Source of the DNA: CAZAMB01 sp964486335 | GTDB taxonomy: Bacteria; Planctomycetota; Phycisphaerae; UBA1845 | Direction: 5' to 3' | DNA length: 64,000 bases | Assembly: GCA_964486335.1 (NCBI GenBank) | Contig: CAZAMB010000012.1 | Location: 97,091 to 161,090, forward strand | Part shown: one piece after another, positions 61,397 to 64,000 of the stretch | Layout: every line of letters starts with the position of its first letter | How positions within the stretch are numbered: position 1 is the first letter of the stretch | The notes under the pieces: generated by a model | Database searches by the model: none | Told to the model about the DNA's origin: nothing | What the model saw: the letters and a program-made list of their open reading frames with translations, nothing else | Position numbers and translations under genes: made by a program

Positions 61397-61527
61397 CCAG
61401 CGACGAGCTTCACCACGAACAGCACGAAGCGCACAAAGTAAGAAAAGTCTCTCCCAAGAGAGTCTCCGTGTGCTTTGAGACCTTCGTGGTTCAAATCCCC
61501 GATCAGACGGGTAAAGCGGACTTGCCG

Positions 61528-61602
61528 GCGCCGACCTGCTCGACTTCGCCGAGTTTCAGAATGATTTCGCAGGCGGGCCGGGTAGTGTAGCCATTGGGTC
61601 GT
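61528..61602 (+). pseudogene. Remnant of a dockerin-like C-terminus
   Basis: One frame reads GADLLDFAEFQNDFAGGPGS, which matches the EF-hand helix DVAEFQNLF of the broken gene at 59041-59907. No upstream part of such a gene is present, so this is a decayed tail of a third family member. Confidence 0.55.
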
Positions 61603-61612
61603 GACATGTTGC

Positions 61613-61633
61613 GGCAGGCAAAGCCTGCCCTAC
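61613..61633 (-). repeat. GTAG-footed REP-like hairpin
   Basis: On the minus strand it reads GTAG, GGCAGGC, TTT, GCCTGCC: the GTAG foot with a 7-bp perfect stem of different sequence from the RAYT-linked REPs. Confidence 0.65.
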
Positions 61634-62041
61634 CTCCTAAAATCAGCAGCCGGCCAGCCCATCACAAGTGCCAATGCATGGCACTCCAGTAACACCGGGC
61701 AACATCATTGGCGACCACTCCGTCCGCGACGCCTCAAGCTCGAGCGTTCGTAGCCAAGGCCGTTCTTATCCCGAATGCCAACCCGACCATTCAGCCGCAC
61801 ATCACCCGCCTTCGGTGCCGCTGGCGCTTCGTCAGCCCCCACGTCGGGGCGCGCAGCCAAACAGCCCTCGACACCCAAGTTTCGCGCCGACCATGACCGG
61901 TAAAGCCCCTTGACCCCAAGCAGCATGCAACCTCAAAACGCTTTTATGACGCTTGTGTAGTACATCTTAATGCGTATCACGCACTTTGTAATGATTGTAC
62001 ATTAACAGGTTTGATTTGCGTTACTTGAACAAAACCACGCG

Positions 62042-62073
62042 ACAAATGCTGTTCCACGTGGAACAGCATTTGT
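62042..62073. promoter_or_regulatory. parS site in a 32-bp perfect palindrome
   Basis: The 16-bp core TGTTCCACGTGGAACA (62050-62065) differs from the usual parS consensus TGTTTCACGTGAAACA by one base per half-site. Here the symmetry extends to 32 bp. It lies about 490 bases upstream of parB and should be a ParB loading site. Confidence 0.85.
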
Positions 62074-62338
62074 TCGTGCAGCCTCTTGGCGTGCCGGAAG
62101 GGCGACCAAATCGCGAAGTTCGAACCAAATGGGTCTCGGTCGTCCGTTGCCCGTTGGTCCTGTTTAAGTCCCGTTGACTCTTTCAAAGGCGCAAAGAACC
62201 GAACTGCCTCGAGACACCGCGCAAGGCCTGACTTCAATCGAAACGGAGCTACGACTACTCATCCCCAAGCTTCGAATGGACGTCGAACTCAGTTCAAGCC
62301 GTGATCGGCTCACGCATTCCAACCAACTGAGTAACCGC

Positions 62339-62354
62339 TGTTCCACGTGGAACA
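62339..62354. promoter_or_regulatory. parS site 2
   Basis: A second perfect 16-bp parS core (TGTTCCACGTGGAACA), about 200 bases before the parB start and 289 bases from the first site. Symmetry does not extend beyond the core. Confidence 0.85.
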
Positions 62355-62556
62355 CGCGAAGATGCAAACATTCAATGGCGGTCCTCTGATTTGAACGGAT
62401 GCCGGCCGATCCGGCACTGGGCCATTGCATGATCCGCCGATCCGACTACGATCGATGTCTCCGCGCAACCTATTTGACCGCGGAATCGTCTCTTTTTGAA
62501 ACAAGAAAGCGCTCCGAACCGGCGCTTTCGGACCATTTGTCATGGAGGGCACGATC

Positions 62557-63504
62557 ATGTCAAAAGCCGCAAAAAGGCTCGGCAGAGGCCTCGATTCCCT
62601 GGTTACCAATCTGCGAGGAACTGCCGTCGATCCCGGTCCGCCACAGTCCAGATCGGCGCCAACGACGCCAAATGCGCCGAGAACGACGACTCAACCTGGC
62701 GGGCCGACGGAATGGCCGATCGACCAATTGCAACCCAATCCGTTTCAGCCGCGTTCCGAGATCGACCGTTCTTCGGTTGAGTCGCTGGCGCGGTCGATTC
62801 GCCGAAGGGGGATCCTCCAGCCCATTACCGTGCGGGAGCGGGACGGGCGGTACGAGATCATTGCGGGTGAGCGGCGGTGGACGGCAGCGGGAGTAGCGGG
62901 TCTTACGACAGTGCCTATTATCTTACGAACTGCTTCGGACGAGGAAATGCTCGAACTTGCGCTTATCGAGAATTTGCAGCGCGAGGATCTCAACGCCATC
63001 GACCGGGCCAAGGCCTATCGGCGGTTTTGCACAAGGTTCAATCTGAAGCCGGAGGACCTGGCCGAGCGGCTCGGCGAGGACCGCACGACGGTCGTGAATT
63101 ACATGCGCCTGCTGGAGCTCGGGGAGTCGGTGCAGCAACTCGTGGCCAGCGACAAGTTGGGCATGGGGCATGCGCGGTGTCTACTGGGTTTGTCGAACGG
63201 CGCGCAGCGCGAACGACTGGCCGCGACGGCCGCGGAGCATGAATGGTCTGTGCGGGCGCTGGAAGAAATCGTTCGACGGGAGAAGACGCGCAGCGAGGAA
63301 AGTCAGCCGGCGGAGAAGTCCGCGGAGGCACGGCAGGCGTCGCCGCACTTGCGCGATCTGCAACAGCGCTTCGAGCGGGCGGTGAAAACGAAAGTGACGA
63401 TTCGCGAGGGTCGGCGGCGGGGCAGCGGGCGGATCGTGATCGAGTATTACTCGCTGGATGATTTTGATCGGATCGCGGAGATGCTGGGGGTGGAGGTGGA
63501 GTGA
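62557..63504 (+). CDS. parB: Chromosome-partitioning protein ParB
   Basis: ParB is a CTPase that binds parS, spreads on DNA and helps segregate the chromosome. I chose the ATG at 62557 (MSKAAKRLGRGLDSLV), with GGAGG eight bases upstream, over the ATG at 62542. The N-terminal GRGL motif, the CTP-binding GERRWTAA (104-111) and ENLQRE (138-143), and the helix-turn-helix (LAERLGEDRTTVVNYMRLLE) are all present in the 315-residue protein. Two parS sites lie upstream. A parA gene, usually just before parB, is absent from the window. Confidence 0.95.
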   Translation: MSKAAKRLGRGLDSLVTNLRGTAVDPGPPQSRSAPTTPNAPRTTTQPGGPTEWPIDQLQPNPFQPRSEIDRSSVESLARSIRRRGILQPITVRERDGRYEIIAGERRWTAAGVAGLTTVPIILRTASDEEMLELALIENLQREDLNAIDRAKAYRRFCTRFNLKPEDLAERLGEDRTTVVNYMRLLELGESVQQLVASDKLGMGHARCLLGLSNGAQRERLAATAAEHEWSVRALEEIVRREKTRSEESQPAEKSAEARQASPHLRDLQQRFERAVKTKVTIREGRRRGSGRIVIEYYSLDDFDRIAEMLGVEVE

Positions 63505-63515
63505 GGGAGGGAAGC

Positions 63516-63611
63516 AGGCAAAGAGGCAACGAGGCAGCGAGGGAAAACGTCAAAACATCAAATCGCCAAAACATCAAAACACCAGAACATCAAAGCGACG
63601 AAACATCAAAA
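63516..63611. repeat. Octamer array E6, 12 units in register
   Basis: Four units of the type AGGCAxxG (63516-63547) run without a break in phase into eight units of the type CxxCAAAA (63548-63611). The 8-base register is exact over 96 bases. It begins 12 bases after the parB stop. It is the clearest example of the periodicity seen in E1-E5, though without an inverted arm. Confidence 0.85.
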
Positions 63612-63771
63612 GGGGCAATGCGCGATCGTTCGAAGTGGGGAAGCGATGAAATCGAGGAGAAGGCGGCGGGGTCGTGGAGTGCCATGCGCTGGCACTTGAC
63701 CGGCCAAACGGCGCGAGAAGTCTTACCACGGAGGTCACGGAGCACGCGGAGGAAAGGTTGACGAATGTCGA

Positions 63772-63912
63772 ATGTCGATTGGGGAATGGTACGACGCGGT
63801 CGGGGCCGCGATGAGTGCCACGCCATGGCACTGGCGATATGTGCCGACGATGAGAAACGGATTTACCGCAAAGGGCGCGGAAGGAAGATTGGCGATTGTC
63901 GATTGGGGAATG
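63772..63912. repeat. Two TCGATTGGGGAATGG repeats
   Basis: Direct copies of GTCGATTGGGGAATGG, each followed by an ACGACxCGG sequence, begin at 63773 and 63898. Related GAATGTCGAAT-type stretches occur at 18045-18062 and 23813-23825, and ATCGACAATCGAC inside alaS near 23245. They look like another low-complexity repeat class. Confidence 0.55.
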
Positions 63913-63929
63913 GAACGACACGGCGGGGG

Positions 63930-63956
63930 CCGCGCGAGCTGAAGCTCGCGGCTCGC
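63930..63956. repeat. GAGCCGCG palindrome half-element
   Basis: A single half-element with stem GAGC, loop TGAA, stem GCTC, giving a fifth independent stem sequence in the family. Confidence 0.75.
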
Positions 63957-64000
63957 TTTGTTTATTGAGATCGGAACTTGTCGTTTCGTTTGTCGCGGCT

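Larger units (their letters stand above)
61397..62556. other. Long non-coding stretch upstream of parB
   Basis: About 1160 bases without a convincing gene. It holds a degenerate CACGAA/TTCGTG repeat hairpin (61415-61500), a dockerin remnant (61528-61602), a GTAG REP (61613-61633) and two parS sites (62050-62065, 62339-62354). I saw no DnaA-box cluster, so an origin cannot be claimed, though parS sites near parB often lie close to one. The block 61640-61920 shows nothing I recognise. Confidence 0.5.
63505..64000. other. Gene-free, repeat-rich end of the window
   Basis: No gene is supported here. The stretch holds octamer array E6, degenerate ACGGAGG-type repeats (63718-63755), two copies of a TCGATTGGGGAATGG repeat (63774 and 63899) and a GAGCCGCG half-element (63930-63956). 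Confidence 0.6.

Noticed and set aside
61415..61500. tRNA-like GGTTCAAATCC near 61487
   Set aside because: The TpsiC-like string is not accompanied by an acceptor stem, D-arm or anticodon arm at the right distances; the stretch is a degenerate CACGAA/TTCGTG repeat hairpin.
61980..62556. Replication origin near parB
   Set aside because: parS sites suggest proximity, but I saw no DnaA-box cluster, AT-rich unwinding region or dnaA/dnaN gene.
63501..63761. Small gene after parB
   Set aside because: The frame consists almost entirely of octamer repeats and repeat-like sequence.

Overview
The window looks like a GC-rich chromosome segment of a Planctomycetota bacterium, perhaps of a Phycisphaerae-like lineage. 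The grounds are secreted proteins ending in dockerin-like EF-hand modules, D/N-rich calcium-binding-type repeats, a PEP-CTERM protein, a VanZ-family protein, a complete murA and flagellin. The taxonomic call is inference. No rRNA, tRNA or CRISPR array was found.

Layout. 1-7640 (minus strand) is a Mu-like phage head and packaging module: terminase, DUF935 portal, gpI-like protease, decoration-like protein, gpT-like major capsid, DUF1320 and neck-like genes. It runs off the left edge, and no transposase, repressor or lysis gene is present. 7.9-11.8 kb encodes a large secreted reprolysin-type metalloprotease. 12-16.4 kb holds housekeeping genes (murA, prmC, a stand-alone MetG-C-like tRNA-binding domain) and small membrane or lipoproteins. 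16.6-20 kb has a secreted protein, a Rieske oxygenase and a lipoprotein. 20.3-23.8 kb is a greatly enlarged alaS. 24-26.1 kb has BFD ferredoxin-like, ATP-grasp and HAD genes. 26.4-27.8 kb is flagellin. 28-39 kb holds a LolA-like protein, VanZ, a polyprenyl-phosphate sugar transferase, a DegT aminotransferase, a B12 radical SAM protein and a methyltransferase, which suggests surface polysaccharide work. 39-47.9 kb has a beta-propeller protein, a pseudo-receiver/GGDEF pair, glycosyltransferases and a GNAT. 47.9-54.6 kb is a run of exported proteins, including an LVIVD protein and a trypsin-like protease. 54.8-61.4 kb has a GT39-like protein, a CdaZ-type diadenylate cyclase, a RAYT transposase with its REP cluster, and two related dockerin proteins, one broken. 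61.4-64 kb carries two parS sites, parB and repeat-rich DNA.

The most striking feature is the load of small palindromic and octamer-periodic repeats, several of them inside coding sequence and in frame. alaS alone carries one octamer hairpin element, three insertions of a GAGCCGCG-type palindrome and an internal low-GC segment that suggests recombination. The terminase gene also carries an octamer array in frame. The palindrome family shows compensatory changes in its stem, so the hairpin itself seems to be maintained. A RAYT with five GTAG-footed REPs and duplicated leader fragments is a plausible mobiliser of at least one family.

Four exported proteins with unrelated N-terminal domains (metalloprotease, unknown, LVIVD propeller, trypsin-like) share one C-terminal module of about 200 residues ending in paired helices of the type DISxxVDxFKG. 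It is probably a lineage-specific sorting or anchoring domain.
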